Shown: positions 18,608-24,960 of the stretch, piece after piece
How the letters are laid out: every line of letters starts with the position of its first letter
How positions within the stretch are numbered: the first letter of the stretch is position 1
Origin: Agathobacter sp.
Lineage (GTDB): Bacteria > Bacillota > Clostridia > Lachnospirales > Lachnospiraceae
Direction of reading: 5' to 3'
Length of the DNA stretch: 38,933 nt
Assembly: GCA_022772675.1 (NCBI GenBank)
Contig: JALEZW010000072.1
Coordinates: 1 to 38,933 of the forward strand
The notes under the pieces: model-generated
Databases searched by the model: none
What the model was told of the DNA's origin: nothing
Seen by the model: the letters and a program-made list of their open reading frames with translations, nothing else
Program-made: the position numbers and the translations under genes

Positions 18608-19320
18608 GAGACAGCCTCCGTTTCTTCCTCTTTCACCGGAAACAGCAGTGCGGCAGTGCCTGCAATCAGCAGAGTGAGGATGATTGTGCGTGTTCCGCTG
18701 GAAATGGAACGGATTCCCGGAATGACGCTGAACAGATAGCTGGCGGTAAAGCTGATGATGATCAGTACCAGCACGATTTTATCTTTTTTGGCAGGCGGAA
18801 TAATGATGGCAAGAAACATGCCAAACAGTGCAACGCTTAATGCGCTTACGATATCCTCCGGCAGCATATTTCCTGCCATAATTCCGATTGCCGTACCAAT
18901 GGACCAGCCCGGAAGGGCCACCAGGAAGGCCCCGTAGCTGTAATAGGGATTCAGATAGCCGGGCCTTGCGATGGCAATGCCAAACAGCTCGTCCGTCAGG
19001 TCAAAAGCCACCAGAAACCGGTGGAAAAATGGTGTATCTTCAGAAAAACGCTGGCTCATGGCACAGCTCATTAAAAGATAACGGGCATTGGCAATGATGG
19101 TCATGAGACAGACCTCGATATAGGTTGCCCCTGCACCGATTAAGGCAAAGGCAATATATTCTCCGGCGGAGGCATTTTCCAGAAAGCTGGTAATAAAGCC
19201 CTGAAACGGTGTCAGACCTGCCTCTCTGGCAGAGATTCCAAGTGAAAAGGATACCGCGAGGTATCCCAGACAAATGGGGATACCGTCACGGATGCCGTCA
19301 CGAAATGCTTTTGTGTTCAT
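18604..19320 (-). CDS. azlC: AzlC-family branched-chain amino acid exporter subunit
   Basis: A 238-residue integral membrane protein with several hydrophobic segments. The N-terminal block FRDGIRDGIPICLGYLAVSF is the AzlC signature, and the middle has FLVAFDLTDELFGIA. Together with AzlD it forms a LIV-E-type exporter; B. subtilis azlC overexpression exports 4-azaleucine. It is the first gene of an azlCD operon. A GGTATG-N6-CATACC inverted repeat lies 56 bp upstream, and TAAGGGGAA is the ribosome site. Confidence 0.92.
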   Translation of the reverse strand: MNTKAFRDGIRDGIPICLGYLAVSFSLGISAREAGLTPFQGFITSFLENASAGEYIAFALIGAGATYIEVCLMTIIANARYLLMSCAMSQRFSEDTPFFHRFLVAFDLTDELFGIAIARPGYLNPYYSYGAFLVALPGWSIGTAIGIMAGNMLPEDIVSALSVALFGMFLAIIIPPAKKDKIVLVLIIISFTASYLFSVIPGIRSISSGTRTIILTLLIAGTAALLFPVKEEETEAVS

Positions 19321-19375
19321 GGTTTGTTCCCCTTAGTATGTATGGTTTATGTGCAATTGCCGCAGAGGTTGTGAG

Positions 19376-19393
19376 GGTATGTGGCGGCATACC
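19376..19393. promoter_or_regulatory. Inverted repeat upstream of azlC (possible operator)
   Basis: GGTATG (19376-19381), six bases, CATACC (19388-19393). It lies in the 130-bp gap between azlC and the end of cysE. No convincing -35/-10 pair was found in the gap. Confidence 0.4.
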
Positions 19394-19450
19394 TTATTTT
19401 TCTCAATCCGGAGACCGAGTTTGTGTCTGGAGGCAATTGCAAATTATTGT

Positions 19451-20401
19451 TTAGATAATGTAGAACCAGGATTCATCCTGCTCTTTGTGGTGCAGGGTTT
19501 CATCGTCACTGTGGAAGATGAGCTCCTGGTTTTTGACGCTGACCTTGGTACCCTTTTTCACAGATTTCGTGATAAAGGAGTTACCGCCAATCACAACGCC
19601 GTCCTCGATGATGGTGTCACCGCCAAGGATGGAGGCTCCGGAGTAGATGGTGACGTTGTCTCCAATGGTGGGGTGGCGTCTGACATTGCGCAGCTTCTGG
19701 CCACCTTTGGTGGAGAGGGCTCCTAAGGTAACCCCCTGATAGAGCTTTACGTGGCAGCCGATGATGGTGGTCTCACCGATAACGATGCCGGTTCCGTGGT
19801 CGATAAAGAAGTATTTGCCGATGGTGGCTCCCGGATGGATATCAATACCGGTTTTGCTGTGTGCCTGTTCCGTCAGCATACGCGGAATCAGTGGAACGCC
19901 CAGCCGGAACAGTTCATGGGCAAGCCGGTAAACGGTGATGGCATACAGTCCCGGATAGGAAAAAACAATCTCATCCTTGCTTCGTGCGGCAGGGTCTCCA
20001 TCGTAAGCGGCTTGCAGGTCGGTTTCTAAGTATTCACGAACCTTTGGAATGCGTTTCATAAAGGAGACAGTGGCATTCTCAGCAAAGGCTTTCAGTTCCT
20101 CTTCCTGTCCCTCTTCAAATTCCTTGGTATATTTGAGAACCACCATGATCTGCTTGTTGAGGTGGAACATGACATCCTCAATCATGGTGGATACGGTGTG
20201 TTCCACATTGTAGATTTTGTGGGTTTTATCCCGGAAAAATCCCGGATAGACAATGGAAAACAGATTGTCAAGAATTGTCATGATCTCCGTTTTGTCCGGC
20301 TGGTTGTAGATATCCATCTTGTCAACTGCCCGGCCTTTTTTGTAATCGTCTAAGATATCCTTTAAGATGGTTTTAGACTCGTTTTCAATTATATTTTTCA
20401 T
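19451..20401 (-). CDS. cysE: Serine O-acetyltransferase
   Basis: Transfers acetyl from acetyl-CoA to serine, giving O-acetylserine, the acceptor for sulfide in cysteine synthesis. The 316 residues include an all-helical N-terminal half longer than in E. coli CysE. A left-handed beta-helix follows, with hexapeptide repeats (IDIHPGATIGKYFFIDHGTG, then VVIGETTIIG and VKLYQGVTLGALS). The DHGTG block contains the catalytic histidine. AAAAGGAG precedes the ATG. Its own promoter lies at 20473-20501. It links to the sulfate operon 10 kb away. Confidence 0.95.
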   Translation of the reverse strand: MKNIIENESKTILKDILDDYKKGRAVDKMDIYNQPDKTEIMTILDNLFSIVYPGFFRDKTHKIYNVEHTVSTMIEDVMFHLNKQIMVVLKYTKEFEEGQEEELKAFAENATVSFMKRIPKVREYLETDLQAAYDGDPAARSKDEIVFSYPGLYAITVYRLAHELFRLGVPLIPRMLTEQAHSKTGIDIHPGATIGKYFFIDHGTGIVIGETTIIGCHVKLYQGVTLGALSTKGGQKLRNVRRHPTIGDNVTIYSGASILGGDTIIEDGVVIGGNSFITKSVKKGTKVSVKNQELIFHSDDETLHHKEQDESWFYII

Positions 20402-20472
20402 GAAAGAATGAACTCCTTTTCTTTTCCATTTAACGGAACTAGAATTAACTTCTATGCATAAGCTTTCTACTT

Positions 20473-20501
20473 ATTATAGAGTATTCATTATATTTGTTCA
20501 A
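20473..20501 (-). promoter_or_regulatory. Promoter of cysE
   Basis: On the minus strand: TTGAAC (20501-20496), 17-bp spacer, TATAAT (20478-20473). It lies 72 bp upstream of the cysE start. Confidence 0.75.
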
Positions 20502-20517
20502 GTGCAAATAACTGTCG

Positions 20518-21915
20518 CTATTTCCGGTACATATCCTCTAAGGTAATCAGAGTGACTTTTCCCTGTTCCTGTGCCTGGAGCAGGTTGTCGGTAAAGCCTC
20601 CTTTGGAAAATATAAAGTAGTGATATTTACTTCCTTTTCCAAAAACAGATGCGTATTCCTGCAAAAGAGTAAGTTCATCAAGTCCTATTTTCTCATTTCG
20701 GTATTTGCAGGAACCAATGAGATATTCCTGTCCGTTTACCGGTGTTCCAACGATATCAATCTGAATCTGTTTTTTCCTTCTGGAATCGGTTCCCCACCAC
20801 TTACCAATTTGTCTTAGTTCAATTGGTAAGGATTCAGCATAGTATAAAAGATAGTCTTTACACATTTTTTCGAATGTAAGCCCCATATAATCAGAAAAAT
20901 TCTGCTTGACAGCCTTAGGATAGATTTTTTCCATTCTTCCGGAATCAATGGCATTGCTATTGATGGGAACAAAACGATACCAGAAACGAAAAAAATTATC
21001 TTCCAGAAGATAGATTGTTTTTTTACCGGGTTTTTCTGTAATGGGAATTTCTTTTGTTACAATACCGAGATCCATTAGTGTTTTTAAATACTTCGATATC
21101 ACAGAAGTATCTTCTCCGACTTTTGTGGTGATGTCATTCAGGCGGGACGAACCATCTGCAATGGCTTTTATGATTGCGTTATAAATAGTGGGTTCTCTCA
21201 GTTCCTGTTTCAGAAGATTCCCGGGTTCTTCGTATAAATAGCTGGACCGGTCAAAAAGATTTTCCATCAGGGCGGTATCTATATTGGTTTTTACATCCAG
21301 TTTATTGATGTAGTGTGGGACACCACCCGTGATGCCATAAATGAGTGCGTTATCTGCCGCCGGAAGTTCCGGATGAAAGACAGCGGTCTCTCTATAATTT
21401 AACGGTTCTATTTTGAACTGGCCTGTTCTTCTGCCATATAATGGACTTTCCTGTCCCAGTACCTGATTTTCCATAAAACTCATGGAGGAACCGCACAGAA
21501 TCAGATATATTTTAGAATCACACCATTTATGATCAATTAAATGCTGCAACATAGCGGATATCGCAGGTTTAGCCTTTGCCAGATACGGATATTCGTCAAT
21601 GACAAAGATAATGCGCTGATTACCTAATGCCGTGATTTCCTTTAAAGCATCATCATAGTTCTGGAATATCGGAAAAGAATCAGCCTCCGGCTTTTCATAG
21701 CTCATAATAGCTCTGGAAAGTGCTTCCAGATTTTCTTTTCCGGTAGTGTTGAGTGCAGAAAAGAAAATAGTAGGTTTATCTTTGCAGAATTCATTGATCA
21801 AAGCTGTTTTTCCTACACGTCTTCTTCCGTAAATTACAATACATTCAAATTGGTCTCCATTATATTGCTTATTTAATTTTTTCAGTTCTCTTTCGCGACA
21901 ATAGAATTGTTTCAC
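20518..21915 (-). CDS. AAA-type ATPase with C-terminal DUF234 nuclease-like domain
   Basis: A 465-residue protein of the archaeal-type ATPase family. Walker A GRRRVGKTAL is at 30-39 and Walker B IFVIDEYPYL near 105. A winged-helix part (about 240-300: SRLNDITTKVGEDTSVISKYL) follows. The last 130 residues match DUF234: FEKMCKDYLLYY, then a PD-(D/E)xK-like core with IDIVG and GSCKYR. The substrate is unknown. Such genes often occur singly and look mobile. It has its own promoter at 21975-22003. In the drawn orientation, the sigma-D promoter at 22121 also points at it, with the left recombination hairpin between. Confidence 0.85.
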   Translation of the reverse strand: MKQFYCRERELKKLNKQYNGDQFECIVIYGRRRVGKTALINEFCKDKPTIFFSALNTTGKENLEALSRAIMSYEKPEADSFPIFQNYDDALKEITALGNQRIIFVIDEYPYLAKAKPAISAMLQHLIDHKWCDSKIYLILCGSSMSFMENQVLGQESPLYGRRTGQFKIEPLNYRETAVFHPELPAADNALIYGITGGVPHYINKLDVKTNIDTALMENLFDRSSYLYEEPGNLLKQELREPTIYNAIIKAIADGSSRLNDITTKVGEDTSVISKYLKTLMDLGIVTKEIPITEKPGKKTIYLLEDNFFRFWYRFVPINSNAIDSGRMEKIYPKAVKQNFSDYMGLTFEKMCKDYLLYYAESLPIELRQIGKWWGTDSRRKKQIQIDIVGTPVNGQEYLIGSCKYRNEKIGLDELTLLQEYASVFGKGSKYHYFIFSKGGFTDNLLQAQEQGKVTLITLEDMYRK

Positions 21916-21974
21916 GGTCTTACCTCAAAGTTAGAATTTGAAAAAAGTGAATCGTAAGTTACTTTCTTACGAGT

Positions 21975-22003
21975 ATAATAATGAAAAGAGCAGAAAAAGT
22001 CAA
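21975..22003 (-). promoter_or_regulatory. Promoter of the AAA ATPase gene
   Basis: On the minus strand: TTGACT (22003-21998), 17-bp spacer, TATTAT (21980-21975). It starts a leader of about 55 nt. It overlaps an inverted repeat, TCGTAAG/CTTACGA, around 21952-21972. Confidence 0.65.
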
Positions 22004-22071
22004 GTATTTGGGGGATTCGCACATCGAATAAGAATTATATTTTTGCGCAAAATAAGATATGATTTCAATAA

Positions 22072-22106
22072 AAAATGCAACATTCTTTTATGGAATGTTG
22101 CATTTT
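22072..22106. repeat. Left recombination site of the flagellin switch
   Basis: A 35-bp site read on the minus strand: 13-bp arm AAAATGCAACATT, asymmetric 9-bp core CCATAAAAG, 13-bp arm AATGTTGCATTTT. The arms are perfect complements. The site matches the right site (22794-22828) at 33 of 35 positions in opposite orientation. Arm-core-arm geometry is that of tyrosine-recombinase sites such as loxP. Read leftward it ends in a T-run, so it also looks like a strong terminator. Confidence 0.75.
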
Positions 22107-22120
22107 TGTTTACACTACTT

Positions 22121-22146
22121 ATATCGGCTGCTCATTCTCATACTTA
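22121..22146 (-). promoter_or_regulatory. Sigma-D (sigma-28) flagellar-type promoter
   Basis: On the minus strand: TAAG (22146-22143), 14-bp spacer, GCCGATAT (22128-22121). The -10 is an exact match to the B. subtilis sigma-D consensus GCCGATAT; the -35 matches TAAA at three of four bases. It lies inside the segment bounded by the inverted 35-bp sites. It points left, away from csrA and flagellin, in this sequence. Confidence 0.7.
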
Positions 22147-22174
22147 ACCCCCTGAAAGCAAAAAATATAAAAAT

Positions 22175-22753
22175 TTATATGTTGATATTCAAATAGACCA
22201 GATCCTTCTCGTCCTGCTCGATTCCCAGATATCTCTTGGTAATAGCATAGGAAGAGTGATTAAACACATCCATCAGCAGTGCAGGCTGTACCCCCTCCTG
22301 CCAGGCAAAATATCCAAAGGTCTTCCGCAGGGAATGGCAGCTGACAGCCTCCTCACTGGTGGTATGGTTTGCATCATCCTTTACAATACGGTATGCCTGG
22401 GAGCGGCTGAGAGGTTTGTATGGGTTGGTCCGTTTGGAAAAAATAAATTCATCCGCCTCAGGGTTTCTCTCGTTAAAATACATTTCCATGGCCTCTCTGG
22501 CTTTTTCATTGATGGCAATGCGGTTCCTTTTTCCGGTTTTCTGCTCCTTTATCAGCAAATGGTCGCGAAAACATAGTTTTTCAAAATCATAGAGGTCATT
22601 CCATCGGAGGTGAAGCAGATCACTGATGCGCAAAGCCGTGTTAAGCCCCAGTACAACAAGGGCATAATTCCTGAGATTTGGCTTCTCATCTTTGTAGTAG
22701 GTGCTGAAATTCTGTAGTTCCTGTCTGCCTCGGATCGGTTGTGTTGTTCCCAT
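22175..22753 (-). CDS. Small tyrosine recombinase (FimB/FimE-size invertase)
   Basis: A 192-residue protein made of the catalytic domain only, the size of the fim-switch invertases FimB/FimE and without the N-terminal arm-binding domain of phage integrases. All active-site residues are visible: R42 (TALRISDLL), K72 (EQKTGKRN), H140 and R143 (CHSLRKTFGY), H166 (FNHSS) and the nucleophile Y175 (TKRYLGI). The frame is open back to 22891, but AAAGGAG before the ATG at 22753 decides the start. It lies between two inverted 35-bp sites. I found no clear promoter inside the segment, so its own expression may depend on the flanking DNA and hence on orientation. Confidence 0.9.
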   Translation of the reverse strand: MGTTQPIRGRQELQNFSTYYKDEKPNLRNYALVVLGLNTALRISDLLHLRWNDLYDFEKLCFRDHLLIKEQKTGKRNRIAINEKAREAMEMYFNERNPEADEFIFSKRTNPYKPLSRSQAYRIVKDDANHTTSEEAVSCHSLRKTFGYFAWQEGVQPALLMDVFNHSSYAITKRYLGIEQDEKDLVYLNINI

Positions 22754-22793
22754 AATAGTACTCCTTTCGATGTAAAAAATAATTGAGTGACAA

Positions 22794-22828
22794 AAAATGC
22801 AACATTCCATAAAACAATGTCGCATTTT
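22794..22828. repeat. Right recombination site of the flagellin switch
   Basis: Read on the plus strand: arm AAAATGCAACATT (22794-22806), core CCATAAAAC (22807-22815), arm AATGTCGCATTTT (22816-22828). It differs from the left site by one base at the core edge and one in the outer arm. Both weaken the hairpin. The core is in opposite orientation to the left one, so recombination would invert, not delete. Confidence 0.75.
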
Positions 22829-22851
22829 GATTCTTGGAGAACATGAATAAA

Positions 22852-22866
22852 GCATATAGCATATGC
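22852..22866. promoter_or_regulatory. Short palindrome between the right site and csrA
   Basis: GCATAT (22852-22857), AGC, ATATGC (22861-22866). It lies 25 bp before the csrA start, between the right recombination site and the ribosome site GGGAGGT. It could be an operator or a leader hairpin. Confidence 0.35.
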
Positions 22867-22891
22867 AGAGATTCGTACAGGGAGGTAACAA

Positions 22892-23188
22892 ATGCTGAAG
22901 CTTTCATTAAAACAGGGACAATATGTAAATATCGGAGATAACATCCGTGTAGTCTATGTGGGCGGTTCCGGAAATCATGCAAGACTGATGATTGATGCAC
23001 CGCGGGATGTCAATATTGCCAGAAGCACCGTGGAACCAAATCCGGAGCGCAAGAAGGATGTGTACTATGCCGAGCCTGGAATTTCCAGGGAGGCACAGAA
23101 AGAAATCCAGCGTATTCTGTGGAATGAACGCATGAAAGCGGAGGCGAAGAAAGATGCCGAGAGCCTCAAAGACAAATATAACTCCTAG
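22892..23188 (+). CDS. csrA: CsrA-family RNA-binding translational regulator, C-terminally extended
   Basis: A dimeric RNA-binding protein that blocks ribosome sites containing GGA; in B. subtilis it represses flagellin (hag) and is itself held by FliW. Residues 1-47 follow the CsrA pattern: MLKLSLKQGQYVNIGDNI, then VVYVGGSGNHARLMIDAP and RDVNIARSTV. The protein is 98 residues against about 70-75 for B. subtilis CsrA. The extra charged helical tail (about 50-98, REAQKEIQRILWNERMKAEA) is not part of the standard fold. GGGAGGT precedes the ATG. It sits directly upstream of flagellin and downstream of the candidate switch, so one promoter could drive both repressor and target. Confidence 0.88.
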   Translation: MLKLSLKQGQYVNIGDNIRVVYVGGSGNHARLMIDAPRDVNIARSTVEPNPERKKDVYYAEPGISREAQKEIQRILWNERMKAEAKKDAESLKDKYNS

Positions 23189-23393
23189 GCATCCATTATT
23201 TTGACAATAAGCGCGGCACACCCGGGAGCTTCGCTTAATGTAATACATCTTGATGTATTTCATCAGTAACTACCTCAGGGAAAGGATTCCCAGAGGACAA
23301 CAAGAAACGGAGATGCGGAGTCCGCATTTCCACACGCTCTGCAAAAAAATGAGAAGGCAGAGTGTTCCATAATAGGACAAGGAGGATTATATT
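23189..23393 (+). promoter_or_regulatory. Flagellin leader with candidate CsrA-binding hairpins
   Basis: The 205 bp between csrA and flagellin hold no gene. Features: a palindrome AATACATC-TT-GATGTATT (23242-23259); a stem-loop ATGCGG-AGT-CCGCAT (23313-23327) with GGA at the loop edge; a second stem (23332-23342 with 23357-23365); and ACAAGGAGG (23377-23385), which overlaps the ribosome site and matches the CsrA core ACARGGA. Two GGA sites, one at the ribosome site, is the layout used by CsrA on B. subtilis hag mRNA. No sigma-A or sigma-D promoter was found here. Confidence 0.55.
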
Positions 23394-24860
23394 ATGGTAG
23401 TACAACACAATATGCAGGCAGCAAATGCCAACAGAATGCTCAACATTACAACATCAGCACAGTCTAAGTCTACAGAGAAGTTATCCAGTGGTTACAGAAT
23501 CAACCGTGCAGCAGATGATGCAGCAGGTTTAACTATTTCTGAAAAGATGAGAAAGCAGATCCGTGGTCTGGATCAGGCTTCCACCAATGCACAGGATGGT
23601 GTATCTGCAGTACAGACCGCTGAAGGTGCTTTAACGGAAGTTCACTCTATGTTACAGCGTATGAATGAGCTGGCAGTACAGGCCTCTAATGGAACCAATT
23701 CACAGGATGACAGAAAAGCAATCCAGGATGAAGTTGATCAGTTAACAACAGAAATTGATCGTGTCGCTGAGACAACTAAATTTAATGAGATTTATCTGTT
23801 AAAGGGTGACTCAGAAGGAGCAACCAAGACAACTAAGTTGGCAGCTCACGATGCAGGTTTGGCAGGAACATTAGTAGATAATGGAGATACAGCGACATTT
23901 ACAGCAAAGGCATTGACACAGGGTGGAAAAGTAAATATTGCCGGGAAAGAATACACAGTAGATGGAATTACTGCTCCTACGACAAATAAAATTGAAGAAA
24001 CAACTGCTGGTGCATCTACTGCGAAAGCGAAGTATACTTTAAATTTAGCAGGCATGGAATCTAAACTTGATGGAAAAGCCACGTTCACGATAGGTGGTAC
24101 AGATTATACTATCAATGTTGAAAAGGATGACGATGCAACGGCAATAGGTGATAAGCTGGTTACAGCTTTAAACGGTAAGATAGACGATGGACTTGGTGGT
24201 AAATTTGTTGTGACAAATACTACAGGATCTGTTGCATTTGAAGCATCAGCGAATGGTGCTGCTGCAAATTCACTAAAAGCGGATACGGCATATAAAGCAC
24301 TTGAGGATGCAACTTCTGTGACTGATGTCTATAACTCAATGAAGGCCGAATTAGAAACGGCAAGCAGTATTGGAACTGATACACCAGCTACTGTTACAAA
24401 TAATGATGATGGTACATTTACCATTACAAAAGGTTCTGTATCTGTAGCAAAAAGTTTATCTTTTAATCTTCATGTAGGTGCTGATGCAGACATGACCAAT
24501 AAGATTAATGTAGACATTGAGACAATGAATTCTGCATATTTAGGAATTAAGGGATTGAACGTAACAGATAAGACTGGAACTGCAGCAACCTATGCCATTG
24601 ATGCAATTGCAGACGCTGTAGCAAAGGTTTCTTCTCAGCGTTCTGCTCTTGGTGCTGTTCAGAACCGCTTAGAGCACACCATTGACAACCTGGATAACGT
24701 ATCTGAGAATACTTCTTCTGCTGAGTCACGTATCCGTGATACAGATATGGCAAAAGAGATGGTTACTTACAGCAAGAACAACATTCTTGCTCAGGCTGGA
24801 CAGTCTATGCTGGCACAGGCTAATCAGTCTACACAGGGTGTACTTTCTCTGTTACAGTAA
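23394..24860 (+). CDS. fliC: Flagellin
   Basis: Filament subunit, 488 residues. The N-terminal D0/D1 region starts MVVQHNMQAANANRML, then [21 protein letters not shown]. The TLR5-recognised segment of known flagellins is present as LQRMNELAVQASNGTN (about 87-102). Residues about 145-390 form a variable, Thr/Ala-rich surface domain. The C-terminal D1/D0 (NRLEHTIDNLDNVSENTSSA, then KEMVTYSKNNILAQAGQSML) is intact and ends in the family LLQ. GGAGG lies eight bases before the ATG. Expression probably depends on the phase switch upstream and on CsrA at the leader; both are inferred. A terminator follows. Confidence 0.97.
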   Translation: MVVQHNMQAANANRMLNITTSAQSKSTEKLSSGYRINRAADDAAGLTISEKMRKQIRGLDQASTNAQDGVSAVQTAEGALTEVHSMLQRMNELAVQASNGTNSQDDRKAIQDEVDQLTTEIDRVAETTKFNEIYLLKGDSEGATKTTKLAAHDAGLAGTLVDNGDTATFTAKALTQGGKVNIAGKEYTVDGITAPTTNKIEETTAGASTAKAKYTLNLAGMESKLDGKATFTIGGTDYTINVEKDDDATAIGDKLVTALNGKIDDGLGGKFVVTNTTGSVAFEASANGAAANSLKADTAYKALEDATSVTDVYNSMKAELETASSIGTDTPATVTNNDDGTFTITKGSVSVAKSLSFNLHVGADADMTNKINVDIETMNSAYLGIKGLNVTDKTGTAATYAIDAIADAVAKVSSQRSALGAVQNRLEHTIDNLDNVSENTSSAESRIRDTDMAKEMVTYSKNNILAQAGQSMLAQANQSTQGVLSLLQ

Positions 24861-24879
24861 TTTAAGCTTTATTTAGATG

Positions 24880-24914
24880 CAAAAGGGGTCTTCAAGATCC
24901 CTTTTGTATTTTTC
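24880..24914 (+). terminator. Terminator after flagellin 1
   Basis: CAAAAGGG (24880-24887) pairs with CCCTTTTG (24899-24906), followed by TATTTTT. It separates the two flagellin genes. Confidence 0.85.
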
Positions 24915-24960
24915 AGACCCCATGATGGACAGCAAAAGGCAGGAAAGGTAGAAATTTGTT

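Larger units (their letters stand above)
22072..22828. other. Candidate invertible DNA segment (phase switch) with recombinase and sigma-D promoter
   Basis: The unit runs from the left to the right 35-bp inverted site and carries a tyrosine recombinase gene and, just after its stop, a sigma-D-type promoter. As drawn, promoter and recombinase both point left. If the segment flips, the promoter -10 would fall at about 22772-22779, facing csrA (start 22892) and flagellin. No other good promoter was found between the right site and either gene. Recombination by the encoded enzyme is inferred; the repeats, gene and promoter are seen. Confidence 0.65.

Noticed and set aside
22071..22107. Left 35-bp palindrome as a plain terminator only
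   Set aside because: A near-identical inverted copy with the same asymmetric core lies on the other side of a recombinase gene, which a plain terminator does not explain; terminator activity may still coexist.
21938..22147. 69-codon plus-strand frame across the left recombination site
   Set aside because: It crosses the hairpin site and promoter and has no ribosome site; most likely a chance frame.
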